NCBI GenBank assembly: GCA_910579015.1
Contig: CAJTRO010000015.1
Location: forward strand, 1-64,000
Origin: an uncultured Dorea sp.
GTDB lineage: Bacteria; Bacillota_A; Clostridia; Lachnospirales; Lachnospiraceae
DNA: 64,000 nt
Direction: 5' to 3'
Shown: one piece after another, positions 1-7,014 of the stretch
Layout of the letters: each line of letters opens with the position of its first letter
Numbering within the stretch: the stretch's first letter is position 1
The notes under the pieces: generated by a model
Database searches by the model: none
The model's input: the letters and a program-made list of their open reading frames with translations, nothing else
What the model was told of the DNA's origin: nothing
Translations under genes and position numbers: made by a program

Positions 1-2
1 AG

Positions 3-320
3 ACGCTGTGGAAGGGGGTAACGGACGTGAGTACGATAGAGGAAATCAAGTATGCAGGGATGAGAGAAGAACTGAGAGAAAAGTTGAGGAAAGAACTGAC
101 AGAAAAGATAAGAGGAGAACTGACAGAAAAGATAAGAAGAGAACTGACAGCAAAGATAATGGAAGGTGTAAGAGAGGAAGGTATACAAACGATGATCCAG
201 GATAATCTTGAGGGACAGATCCCCAAGGAAAGAATCATCATTAAGCTTCAGAAGCGCTTTGACCTTACAAAAGAGAAGTCCGAGGAGTATTATGAGAAAT
301 TTTCCCAGGACATAGTGTAA
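3..320 (+). CDS. C-terminal part of an Rpn-like (PD-(D/E)XK) nuclease/transposase family protein, 5' truncated by the window
   Basis: The frame is open to the left edge, so the gene starts outside the window; a GTG at 27 is not a convincing start. What remains is a charged, helical tail: three to four copies of an eight-residue unit like ELTEKIRG, followed by ERIIIKLQKRFDLTKEKSEEYY, split here as ERIIIKLQKRF and DLTKEKSEEYY. Tails of this kind end many Rpn-family recombination-promoting nucleases and the related transposase-like proteins of Clostridia. The catalytic domain is not in the window, so the assignment rests on the tail alone. The stop codon lies inside the first unit of a 17-bp tandem repeat. 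Confidence 0.55.
   Translation, partial: TLWKGVTDVSTIEEIKYAGMREELREKLRKELTEKIRGELTEKIRRELTAKIMEGVREEGIQTMIQDNLEGQIPKERIIIKLQKRFDLTKEKSEEYYEKFSQDIV
69..164 (+). repeat. 24-bp in-frame tandem repeat, 4 units
   Basis: Units begin at 69, 93, 117 and 141, each starting GAACTGA. The second and third are nearly identical and the outer two have diverged. The period is a multiple of three and encodes the eight-residue heptad-like unit of the truncated nuclease tail. Confidence 0.85.
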
Positions 321-425
321 AAAGTGACGTAATGTAAAAAGTAACATAGTGTAAAAAGTGACGTAGTGTAAAAAGTGACGCAGTTTAAAGAAAAACACAG
401 TTTAAAAGAATCGCTGTTTAAATAT
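315..425 (+). repeat. 17-bp tandem repeat at the 3' end of the Rpn-like gene, 6-7 units
   Basis: Units start at 315, 332, 349, 366, 383, 400 (16 bp) and 416. The first four are close copies of GTGTAAAAAGTGACGTA; later ones decay to GTTTAAA-type cores. The first unit includes the TAA stop of the upstream gene, so the array starts inside coding sequence and runs into the untranslated region. Confidence 0.85.
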
Positions 426-455
426 ACCAAGGAGAAAAAGAATTGAAAGAGAACG

Positions 456-493
456 AGACTGCCGGGACTAATAATATCCTGACAGTCTTTTTT
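456..493 (+). terminator. Rho-independent terminator of the Rpn-like gene
   Basis: AGACTGCCGGGA pairs with TCCTGACAGTCT (11 of 12 positions, one G-T) around a nine-base loop, followed by a run of T. Confidence 0.8.
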
Positions 494-587
494 GTGCGTC
501 GAATGTCCGGAGAACACGGCGGCCATCACATATTCCGCATATCTGCATATGATAAGATAGATATTTATTCTTTAGGAGTGTGCGCAT

Positions 588-944
588 ATGGACAATCGGC
601 TACCGTATTATATGACATATCCAATGCCGTTACTTTATGATGATGACAAGAACATGAGAAGAGATCTGGATTACATGAAGAGTATCTATCCCAAAGCGGC
701 CAAATTGCTGCTTCCGTATGTAGAGGAGGAGTGCGACCGTATGGAGTACGACGGAAGTATGATGTATGATGAATATCCGGATCAGTTGCAGCTCCGTCTG
801 ATGTGCAGGAGGATTTATGACCAGGTTGCGGAAGAGATGGAGAATCCGGGAGAATGGCTGCTGGATCTGATTCAGGTTATGACCTATCACGAATTATGCC
901 AGAGAAGATGTGAGTACAGGAATTGTCGAAAAAGGTTCTTTTAG
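588..944 (+). CDS. Small conserved hypothetical protein, 118 aa
   Basis: No function recognised. ATG at 588 is preceded by TTAGGAG with good spacing. The protein is soluble, rich in Met, Tyr, Glu and Arg, with no signal peptide or membrane segment. It opens with a Tyr/Pro/Met-rich stretch (PYYMTYPMPLLYDDD), then a mostly helical body with a conserved-looking core (YVEEECDRMEYDGSMMYDEY) and ends with a Cys-containing basic tail (HELCQRRCEYRNCRKRFF). I recall similar short proteins from other Lachnospiraceae, which supports a real gene. It stands alone between a terminator and the structured leader of the next gene. Confidence 0.7.
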   Translation: MDNRLPYYMTYPMPLLYDDDKNMRRDLDYMKSIYPKAAKLLLPYVEEECDRMEYDGSMMYDEYPDQLQLRLMCRRIYDQVAEEMENPGEWLLDLIQVMTYHELCQRRCEYRNCRKRFF

Positions 945-997
945 TCCAAAGGGTGGACGTATAGAAGAAGATATGTTAAAATAAGCACCGAAAGCGT

Positions 998-1145
998 TAT
1001 AATCTGGAAGTCAGGTCTTTTGCCTAACCCTCAGAGCGGTACGCTCTGCCTGCCGGCAGGAGCGCGCTTAGTGAGACTGTGTTACAAGGCAGGAGGGTGT
1101 CGGGCAGTCAAAAGGGACTGTGCAACGGATAAGGGAGGAGCGCAG
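998..1145 (+). promoter_or_regulatory. Promoter -10 and structured 5' leader of the shikimate-kinase-like gene
   Basis: TATAAT at 998-1003 has no good -35. The leader then holds CAGAGCG-GTA-CGCTCTG (1032-1048), a perfect CCTGCCGGCAGG palindrome (1049-1060), a second GGCAGG at 1088-1093 that could compete for CCTGCC, long-range pairing of ACCCTC (1027-1032) with GAGGGT (1093-1098), and GCAGTC (1104-1109) pairing with GACTGTGC (1116-1123). The gene's SD GGGAGGA follows. It matches no riboswitch class I know. Confidence 0.35.
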
Positions 1146-1640
1146 ATGGATAATATCATACTTGTTGGTATGCCGGCCGTAGGGAAGAGTACGGTAGGCG
1201 TCATAGTCGCAAAGCGGCTGGGATACCGGTTCATAGATACGGATATCCTGATACAGGAAGAAGAGGGGAAGTTACTAAAAGATATCATTAAGGAAAAAGG
1301 CGTCAACGGCTTCCTTGAGATTGAGGACCGCATTAATTCGCGGGTAGATACCAGGAAGACGGTGATCTCGCCGGGGGGCAGTGTTATATATTGTGAGAAT
1401 GCGATGAACCACTACAAAAAGATCGGCAGAGTCGTATATTTGCAGGCGTCTTTTGAGACAATAGATAAGAGACTGAATAATGCCAGAAGCAGGGGGGTAG
1501 TGCTGAGGCAGGGACAGACATTAAGAGACCTCTATGAAGAGAGGGTGAAGCTTCTGGAAAGATATGCGGATATTACCATATGCGAGGACGGCCTCAGGCT
1601 GGAAGAGACCATTCAGAAGGTTCTTGACGCGCTTTCCTGA
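1146..1640 (+). CDS. Shikimate kinase-like small-molecule kinase (AroK family)
   Basis: 164 residues, the size of AroK. ATG 1146 follows GGGAGGA, whereas an in-frame start further upstream would lie inside the leader. Walker A is GMPAVGKST (about residues 8-16), followed by the substrate-side DTD (residues about 32-34), an Arg in EIEDR, PGGS where shikimate kinases usually show a Gly triplet, a lid with RSRGVVLRQGQT and the Arg of YEERVKLLERYAD. In the family these residues bind ATP and shikimate for step five of the chorismate pathway. No other aro genes are nearby and the GGS replacement is slightly atypical, so shikimate as substrate is inferred, not certain. Confidence 0.75.
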   Translation: MDNIILVGMPAVGKSTVGVIVAKRLGYRFIDTDILIQEEEGKLLKDIIKEKGVNGFLEIEDRINSRVDTRKTVISPGGSVIYCENAMNHYKKIGRVVYLQASFETIDKRLNNARSRGVVLRQGQTLRDLYEERVKLLERYADITICEDGLRLEETIQKVLDALS

Positions 1641-1681
1641 TGAAAATATTACGAATTAATTACGAGTTTATTAAAAAATAT

Positions 1682-1709
1682 TTTACAAATTCTGAATATG
1701 TGGTATAAT
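1682..1709 (+). promoter_or_regulatory. Sigma-A type promoter opening the non-coding block before murA
   Basis: TTTACA (1682-1687), 16-bp spacer, TATAAT (1704-1709) with an extended -10 TGG. Transcription would start near 1716, some 300 bases before murA, giving either a long leader or a separate small RNA. A second TATAAT at 1836-1841 lacks a clear -35. Confidence 0.6.
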
Positions 1710-1714
1710 AATGT

Positions 1715-1799
1715 CCACGGTTGAAGTGAAATCTATTCTAAGGAGCACATTGAGCCGGTCTAAAAGACGTAAACAAGCGTCCGCGGCTTAAGTGAAATC
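1715..1799 (+). repeat. Pair of imperfect direct repeats 66 bp apart in the non-coding block before murA
   Basis: CCACGGTTGAAGTGAAATC (1715-1733) and CCGCGGCTTAAGTGAAATC (1781-1799) match at 16 of 19 positions. The first copy lies at the predicted transcription start, so both would be in the RNA. Confidence 0.7.
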
Positions 1800-1855
1800 C
1801 AGAGATTTCCGAGTTTATGTTTGGCGCAGAATATGTATAATAAAAATATACATTA

Positions 1856-1905
1856 CATCCCGTATACATGCTTCTTGCGGGATGTGCAGACGGTTTTGCC
1901 GTCTG
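1856..1905 (+). other. Two consecutive hairpins in the murA upstream region
   Basis: CATCCCG (1856-1862) pairs with CGGGATG (1878-1884); CAGACGG (1887-1893) pairs with CCGTCTG (1899-1905) around TTTTG. No T-run follows, so these are not simple terminators. They could end a small RNA or form leader structure. The 1640-2022 interval otherwise holds only the promoter, the direct repeats and a possible leader peptide. Confidence 0.6.
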
Positions 1906-1959
1906 ACAGAGTATATCAGTCCGGGCATTCTGTAATATATGTTTTAGAGGGTGGAGAAT

Positions 1960-2013
1960 ATGTCTGATGTCTGGCAGGATATAGAAATGAGAGTAATAAA
2001 TATTAGGTATTGA
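1960..2013 (+). CDS. Possible 17-residue leader peptide overlapping the murA ribosome binding site
   Basis: ATG 1960 is preceded by GAGGGTGGAG and runs 17 codons to a TGA at 2011-2013; that TGA is part of the GAGGTG murA Shine-Dalgarno. Translational coupling is possible, but the peptide has no recognisable feature and could be chance. Confidence 0.25.
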   Translation: MSDVWQDIEMRVINIRY

Positions 2014-2021
2014 GGTGCAGC

Positions 2022-3314
2022 ATGGAACAATATATAATAAAGGGCGGCCATCCGCTTGTTGGCGAAGTTGAGATTGGTGGAGCAAAGAATGCCGCGTTGG
2101 CGATTCTTGCGGCGGCAATCATGACAGATGAGACTGTAATGGTAGATAATCTGCCGGATGTGAATGATATTAATGTACTGTTAGATGCGATTTCAGGAAT
2201 TGGGGCGAATGTCCATAGAGTTGACCGGCACACGGTGAAGGTTAACGGGAAGAATATCAGTAGTTTCGATATAGAGTACGATTATATCAAGAAGATCAGA
2301 GCGTCTTACTATCTCTTGGGCGCACTGCTTGGAAAGTATAAGCACGCCGAGGTGGCTCTTCCGGGCGGGTGCAATATCGGGAGCAGGCCCATAGACCAGC
2401 ATCTCAAGGGATTTCGTGCCCTTGGAGCGTATGTAGAGATCCGGCATGGGAAGATCATAGCAGAGGCTGACAGGCTTATCGGCAAGCATATTTATTTCGA
2501 TGTAGTCAGTGTAGGCGCGACAATCAATGTCATGATGGCGGCGACGATGGCGGAAGGGCTGACCATCATGGAGAATGTTGCGAAGGAGCCGCATGTCGTT
2601 GACGTGGCGAACTTCCTGAACAGCATGGGAGCGAATATCAGAGGTGCAGGTACGGATGTGATCAAGATCCGCGGAGTACAGCGTCTGCACCGTTCGGAAT
2701 ATTCTGTGATCCCGGACCAGATCGAGGCGGGAACCTTCATGTTTGCCGCCGCGGCGACGAGAGGAGACGTCACGGTACTGAATGTGATCCCTAAGCATCT
2801 TGAGGCAACGATCGCGAAGCTGCTCGAGATAGGCTGTGAGGTTGAGGAATTTGATGACGCAGTTCGTGTGGTTTCAAAGGGAGGCTTGAGAAGTACGCAT
2901 GTCAAGACACTGCCGTACCCGGGATTCCCTACAGACATGCAGCCGCAGATTGGTGTCACTCTTGCTTTGTGCAGGGGGACAAGTACGATTACAGAGAGTA
3001 TTTTCGAGAATCGTTTCAAATACCTTGACGAGCTGGCAAGAATGGGAGCGAATATCAAGATTGAAGGGAACTCAGCGACGATCGAAGGTATCCGGAAGTT
3101 TTCGGGCGCAAGAGTAAGCGCACCGGATCTCAGGGCAGGAGCGGCGCTCTGTATTGCGGGGCTTGCGACAGACGGGATTACGATTGTGGACGATATTATC
3201 TATATCCAGAGAGGGTATGAGCGGTTTGAAGAGAAGCTGCGCGGTATCGGGGCGATCATAGAGAAGGTTGGCTCGGAGAAGGATATCCAGAAGTTCCGGT
3301 TGAAGGTGAGTTGA
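2022..3314 (+). CDS. murA: UDP-N-acetylglucosamine 1-carboxyvinyltransferase MurA
   Basis: Cytoplasmic enzyme adding enolpyruvate from PEP to UDP-GlcNAc, the first committed step of peptidoglycan synthesis. 430 residues, the usual length. GAKNAALAILAAAI near the N-terminus carries the Lys-Asn pair; LPGGCNIGSRPID holds the catalytic Cys, so the enzyme should be of the fosfomycin-sensitive Cys type; PTDMQPQ carries the conserved Asp; DLRAGAALCIAG is the C-terminal family signature. I choose ATG 2022, 5 bases after GAGGTG, over a TTG four codons upstream. A strong terminator follows, so it is probably monocistronic with the unusual upstream block as its control region. Confidence 0.97.
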   Translation: MEQYIIKGGHPLVGEVEIGGAKNAALAILAAAIMTDETVMVDNLPDVNDINVLLDAISGIGANVHRVDRHTVKVNGKNISSFDIEYDYIKKIRASYYLLGALLGKYKHAEVALPGGCNIGSRPIDQHLKGFRALGAYVEIRHGKIIAEADRLIGKHIYFDVVSVGATINVMMAATMAEGLTIMENVAKEPHVVDVANFLNSMGANIRGAGTDVIKIRGVQRLHRSEYSVIPDQIEAGTFMFAAAATRGDVTVLNVIPKHLEATIAKLLEIGCEVEEFDDAVRVVSKGGLRSTHVKTLPYPGFPTDMQPQIGVTLALCRGTSTITESIFENRFKYLDELARMGANIKIEGNSATIEGIRKFSGARVSAPDLRAGAALCIAGLATDGITIVDDIIYIQRGYERFEEKLRGIGAIIEKVGSEKDIQKFRLKVS

Positions 3315-3345
3315 GTCGGTACACTTTTGGCAGAAGGCGATAGAG

Positions 3346-3401
3346 GGGCTGTCGGGAAATGATGTTTTTATACAAAACACAGTTCCCAACAGTCCTTTTT
3401 G
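3346..3401 (+). terminator. Rho-independent terminator after murA
   Basis: GGGCTGTCGGGAA pairs with TTCCCAACAGTCC across an A/T-rich loop, ending in TTTTT. Confidence 0.85.
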
Positions 3402-3463
3402 ATTTACTGCAAAGGTAAAGGATGGAATATGACGGCGGGCAATAAGTGAAAGGATATAGGAAG

Positions 3464-4420
3464 ATGAAGGTCAGGAAGATATTTATATTAGTGCTGTCAG
3501 CGGCAGTACTCTGCGCAGGCTGCGGCGGGAAAGAGAAGGATCCGGGGGACGGGGAAGAGAAGAAGCCGGTCCGGGAAGAGGAAAAGACGGGCAGGGAAGA
3601 AGAAAAGCAGAAAAAGCAGAAAGAGAAAGAGGAAAAGGAAAAGAAAGAGAAGGAAAAGAAAGAGGATGAGAATAAGAATAAGGTGCAGGCCGGGGAATCA
3701 GAATCGCCGGCAGAACAGGAAGGGCAGGCAGAGGGAGCGGTAACGGCCGGAGGGACAGGTCCAGAACAGCAAAAGCCGGAGATGACAGGGAACAGGCATT
3801 TGATTGCCATTGACGCCGGGCATCAGAGCCATGGGAACAGCGAGAAGGAGCCGGTCGGCCCGGGAGCGTCGGAGATGAAGGCGAAGGTGGCAGGAGGCAC
3901 AAGCGGAGTTGTAACGGGACTTCCGGAGTACGAGCTTACCTTGCAGGTGTCATTGAGACTGCGGGACGAGCTTAGAGAGCGGGGATATGAAGTGCTGATG
4001 ATCCGCGAGACCAATGACGTCAATATCTCCAACGCGGAGCGCGCACAGACAGCAAATAATTCCAAAGCCAGCGCATTTATCCGGATTCATGCAAACGGAG
4101 CCTCCTCAAGCAGTGCGAATGGTATGATGACAATCTGCCAGACGCCGGACAACCCGTATAACGGAGCCATTTACGGAGAGAGCAGGGCGCTGGCGGACAG
4201 TGTGTTAAACTGTGCGGTGGCGGCTGCCGGGGCCCGCTATGAGAAGGTGTGGGAGACGGATACTATGAGCGGGATCAACTGGGCGCAGATTCCGACCACG
4301 ATCATAGAGATGGGATATATGACGAATCCGGAGGAGGATCAGAAGATGGCTTCGGAGGAATATCAGGACAGGATCGTATGCGGGATCGCGGACGGGATCG
4401 ATCAATACCTGCAACGATAG
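3464..4420 (+). CDS. Lipoprotein N-acetylmuramoyl-L-alanine amidase (Amidase_3)
   Basis: Cleaves the amide bond between MurNAc and the stem peptide of peptidoglycan. ATG 3464 starts a lipoprotein signal with lipobox LCAGC at about residue 21; an in-frame GTG six codons upstream is less likely. A Lys/Glu-rich linker (about residues 25-75) and a polar Gly/Glu/Gln segment tether the domain away from the membrane. The zinc amidase core shows AIDAGHQ (His), LPEYELTL (Glu), RIHANG (His) and TTIIEMGYMTN (catalytic Glu), so the active site is complete. 318 residues. It stands between two terminators. Confidence 0.9.
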   Translation: MKVRKIFILVLSAAVLCAGCGGKEKDPGDGEEKKPVREEEKTGREEEKQKKQKEKEEKEKKEKEKKEDENKNKVQAGESESPAEQEGQAEGAVTAGGTGPEQQKPEMTGNRHLIAIDAGHQSHGNSEKEPVGPGASEMKAKVAGGTSGVVTGLPEYELTLQVSLRLRDELRERGYEVLMIRETNDVNISNAERAQTANNSKASAFIRIHANGASSSSANGMMTICQTPDNPYNGAIYGESRALADSVLNCAVAAAGARYEKVWETDTMSGINWAQIPTTIIEMGYMTNPEEDQKMASEEYQDRIVCGIADGIDQYLQR

Positions 4421-4465
4421 ACCAGGCCCGGCGGACATACATAAGAACAGGGGATAAAAGAAAAA

Positions 4466-4498
4466 GGACCCAGAAGTAAACTTCGGGGACCGCTTTTC
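4466..4498 (+). terminator. Terminator-like hairpin after the amidase gene
   Basis: GGACCCAGAAGT pairs with ACTTCGGGGACC (10 of 12) and is followed by GCTTTT. The T-run is short. Confidence 0.5.
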
Positions 4499-4524
4499 GA
4501 AAAAATAATCTGAAGGTTGAATTG

Positions 4525-4573
4525 GGAAACACAAATATTCGGGGGGAATGCCTTTCGGCATGATTTGTGTTCC
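4525..4573 (+). other. Nested inverted repeat between the amidase and PucR genes
   Basis: An outer stem GGAAACACAAAT / ATTTGTGTTCC (one bulged A) encloses an inner hairpin ATGCC-TTTC-GGCAT at 4548-4561. No T-run. The rest of the 310-bp gap holds the amidase terminator and the PucR promoter. Confidence 0.6.
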
Positions 4574-4639
4574 ATTAACAATATAGCATGAAGTCAGGTG
4601 TTTTAAAATGGTCTTTGCGGACAGAAATTCATAAAATAA

Positions 4640-4668
4640 TTGTGCGTTGATCACAATAATGTTATACT
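4640..4668 (+). promoter_or_regulatory. Promoter of the PucR-type regulator gene
   Basis: TTGTGC, 17-bp spacer, TATACT. Confidence 0.6.
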
Positions 4669-4730
4669 GGAAAGGTAAGCATGGGAATAGATTGCGCGGT
4701 AAAGGTTATGAGGAGAACAGGTGAAAGAGC

Positions 4731-5867
4731 ATGGCGGTTGAATTGAAGGATCTATATGCGGCGATTTCCCCGCAGTATCCTGTGAGATTACATACGGACA
4801 GCTGTTTTGGCAAGATGATCGCCTGGATGCATGTGGTAGAGGATATTGAGTTTATTGCATCACTGCACGGCGAGGAGCTTGTCTTCTATTCCGGCCTCAG
4901 CTGTACCTCGGAAGAATGGCTGAAGCGGTATATTACCGAGCTTGACAGGCATCACGCAGGCGGACTGATCATGTCCTTTCGCGGAGAGGAGACATTTTCA
5001 CAGGAGATCATTGATTACTGCAACGAGATCCGTTTTCCTGTATTTTCTGCGGCATGGACGACGCCGTATATAGATATCATGCGCCTGTTTGCGGAGATAC
5101 TCCTTAAGAATGAGCAGAGGGAGACGAACCTGATCGCCTCATTTAAGAATGCGATCTATTATCCGGAAAATGAAGGCTCCTATCTGAGCCATTTTGAGAG
5201 AAATGGTTTTCTCAGGGATATGGAGTATATTGTGATCATAATCAGCTGTCATACATATGATGATGAAGCGGGGAATGCACGTCTTGATAAGATTGAGAAG
5301 TCTATGCGCTTTATTCTGGAAAAGATGATCGCGTATGAAGAGCACGGGAGGCTTATCATACTTGCGGCGGGATCTGCGCTCTCAAGGATACAGGAAGAGT
5401 TCGGGCGTCTGTGCAGGAATGATTCTAACGTTTATGCGGGAATCGGTACGGTGGCGGAAGGCGTCAGGGATATCCACCGTTCCCACGAGAATGCGTATAC
5501 CGCTTATCAGCTGACCAAGACTGCGATCCCTAAGAATCTTTTGTGCTATGACGAGCTGGGGATTTATAAGATCCTGGCGGATACGAAGGAGGCGTCCATC
5601 TATCCCGAATTCGTGCAGGAGACTTTGGGAGAACTGATGAAGTATGATGAGAAGAATCATACGGATTATATGGAGATCCTGGAAGCTTATTTCGAGAACG
5701 ACTGCTGTGCAGTCCATACGGCGCAGGCATTGTATTGTCATAAGAATACGCTGTCATATAAGCTCGATAAGATCCGGCGGATTCTGGGGTATGATATTCT
5801 CAAGAATGAGAACCGGGTGAAGATCATGGTCGCAATCTACATACGAAGGCTTGGAACGCTGTATTAG
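4731..5867 (+). CDS. PucR/CdaR-family transcriptional regulator
   Basis: 378 residues. The C-terminus (about residues 315-378) is the PucR-type helix-turn-helix: YFENDCCAVHTAQALYCHKNTLSYKLDKIRRI, here given as YFENDCCAVHTAQAL then YCHKNTLSYKLDKI. The middle resembles the GGDEF-like domain of CdaR regulators (YAGIGTVAEGVRDIHRSHEN). The N-terminal 130 residues look like a small-molecule sensing region; no ligand can be named. ATG 4731 follows GGAGAACAGGTGAAAG. The gene is followed after 41 bases by the LUD gene on the same strand, so the regulator may control it. Confidence 0.85.
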   Translation: MAVELKDLYAAISPQYPVRLHTDSCFGKMIAWMHVVEDIEFIASLHGEELVFYSGLSCTSEEWLKRYITELDRHHAGGLIMSFRGEETFSQEIIDYCNEIRFPVFSAAWTTPYIDIMRLFAEILLKNEQRETNLIASFKNAIYYPENEGSYLSHFERNGFLRDMEYIVIIISCHTYDDEAGNARLDKIEKSMRFILEKMIAYEEHGRLIILAAGSALSRIQEEFGRLCRNDSNVYAGIGTVAEGVRDIHRSHENAYTAYQLTKTAIPKNLLCYDELGIYKILADTKEASIYPEFVQETLGELMKYDEKNHTDYMEILEAYFENDCCAVHTAQALYCHKNTLSYKLDKIRRILGYDILKNENRVKIMVAIYIRRLGTLY

Positions 5868-5908
5868 TGCAGGGCATATATCATATATTAAAAAAGGAGG
5901 ATGCACCA

Positions 5909-6547
5909 ATGAATGAGAATCGTGTGAAGAGAAACAGGTTATTGGGCGAGAAGATGGTGAAGAGCCTGGAATCCCGTAATATGGAGGGCTATTATGCAGA
6001 GACGAAGGAAGAGGCTCTGAAAAAGGCGCTGGAATGGATTGCCGAGGGCAGCAGTGTCTCCTGGGGCGGCTCAATGTCTGTGAATGAGATTGGTCTGAAG
6101 CAGGCAATCACCGAAGGTAATTACAAGGCGTATAACCGGGAGACGGCAGAGACGCCGGAAAAGAAGCGGGAGATCGAGCTGATCGCATACGACTGTGATT
6201 ATTTTCTGACCAGCGCCAACGCAATTACGGAAGACGGCGTGATCGTGAATATTGACGGAATCGGCAACAGGGTATCCGCCATTGCGAACGGGCCGAGGAA
6301 TGTGGTGATGATCGTAGGCATGAATAAGGTTGTTAAGGATGTGGAGAATGCGGTGTCAAGGGCGAGGAATGAAGCCGCGCCGATCAATGCACAGAGATTC
6401 GGACTGGATACGCCGTGTTCCAAGACGGGGCAGTGCTTTGACTGCAAATCTCCGGATACGATATGCTGTCAGTTCCTGATCACCAGATTTTCGAAGATTG
6501 CGAAACGGATCAAGGTAATCCTTGTAAATGAGGAGCTGGGATTCTAA
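5909..6547 (+). CDS. LUD-domain protein (lactate-utilisation family, LutC/YkgG-like)
   Basis: 212 residues, start ATG 5909 behind a strong AAAAAGGAGGATG site. The body matches the LUD fold: TKEEALKKALEWI, VSWGGSMSVNEIG, DYFLTSANAITEDG, NIDGIGNRVSAI, then the Cys-rich segment DTPCSKTGQCFDCKSPDTIC and a QFLITRF tail. LUD proteins occur in lactate oxidation complexes, but many stand-alone clostridial members, like this one, have no LutA/LutB partner nearby and no proven reaction. It is probably co-transcribed with the PucR regulator just upstream. Confidence 0.85.
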   Translation: MNENRVKRNRLLGEKMVKSLESRNMEGYYAETKEEALKKALEWIAEGSSVSWGGSMSVNEIGLKQAITEGNYKAYNRETAETPEKKREIELIAYDCDYFLTSANAITEDGVIVNIDGIGNRVSAIANGPRNVVMIVGMNKVVKDVENAVSRARNEAAPINAQRFGLDTPCSKTGQCFDCKSPDTICCQFLITRFSKIAKRIKVILVNEELGF

Positions 6548-6590
6548 AGTGTGATTGAAATTTTAATTTTCAAAATTTTAAAATTATGTC

Positions 6591-6619
6591 TTGACGAAGA
6601 CGTAAAGCTTTGTTATACT
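6591..6619 (+). promoter_or_regulatory. Promoter of tRNA-Cys
   Basis: TTGACG, 17-bp spacer, TATACT; start expected near 6626, 40 bases before the mature tRNA. The A/T-rich 6548-6590 stretch upstream may act as an UP element. Confidence 0.8.
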
Positions 6620-6665
6620 ATATGAGTGTCGTGGTTAGAGAGAAACCGCTGATGCTCATAAATAC

Positions 6666-6737
6666 GGCGCAGTAGCCAAGTGGTAAGGCATGGGTCTGCA
6701 ACACCCTGATTCACCGGTTCAAATCCGGTCTGCGCCT
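6666..6737 (+). tRNA. tRNA-Cys (anticodon GCA)
   Basis: Acceptor GGCGCAG (6666-6672) pairs with CTGCGCC (6730-6736), discriminator T. The anticodon arm GGGT-CTGCAAC-ACCC has anticodon GCA; the T arm is CCGG-TTCAAAT-CCGG. CCA is not encoded. It has its own promoter and terminator. Confidence 0.96.
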
Positions 6738-6749
6738 CTTGTGAATATG

Positions 6750-6787
6750 GAAGAATTGCTTTGAAACGGGCAGTTCTTCTTTTTTTT
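6750..6787 (+). terminator. Terminator of tRNA-Cys
   Basis: GAAGAATTGC pairs with GCAGTTCTTC (one G-T) around ten bases, then eight T. Confidence 0.92.
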
Positions 6788-6891
6788 GTATGTTCAAGGG
6801 TGATTACACTTGATTACATGTGTTTTCTATCTAAGCTGTCTGTTATGATTTTCAAAGAGAGTTCTTTGTCTGTATCCTTGATTTCCCTATA

Positions 6892-6920
6892 TTGACGTGT
6901 TTGGGGGCATATGGTATTAT
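6892..6920 (+). promoter_or_regulatory. Promoter of the hybrid histidine kinase gene
   Basis: TTGACG, 17-bp spacer, TATTAT, about 95 bases before the start codon. The 6788-6891 stretch shows nothing else. Confidence 0.7.
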
Positions 6921-7014
6921 GGTAAATGCATTGCCGTTTTTGCAGTGAAAGTGTTAGAATTTACATAAGAAAATATGATTTCTAGATAAAACGGTCTATA
7001 TGGAGGATGGGTGT

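Noticed and set aside
315..425. The 17-bp repeats as a CRISPR array
   Set aside because: Units are directly adjacent without spacers and decay steadily; no cas genes are present.
443..640. Plus-strand frame of 65 codons between the Rpn-like tail and the small hypothetical gene
   Set aside because: It runs through a terminator hairpin and overlaps the better-supported start at 588.
1049..1060. CCTGCCGGCAGG as a protein operator
   Set aside because: It is embedded in other complementary segments of a likely transcribed leader, so an RNA-structure reading is at least as good; kept only as part of that leader.
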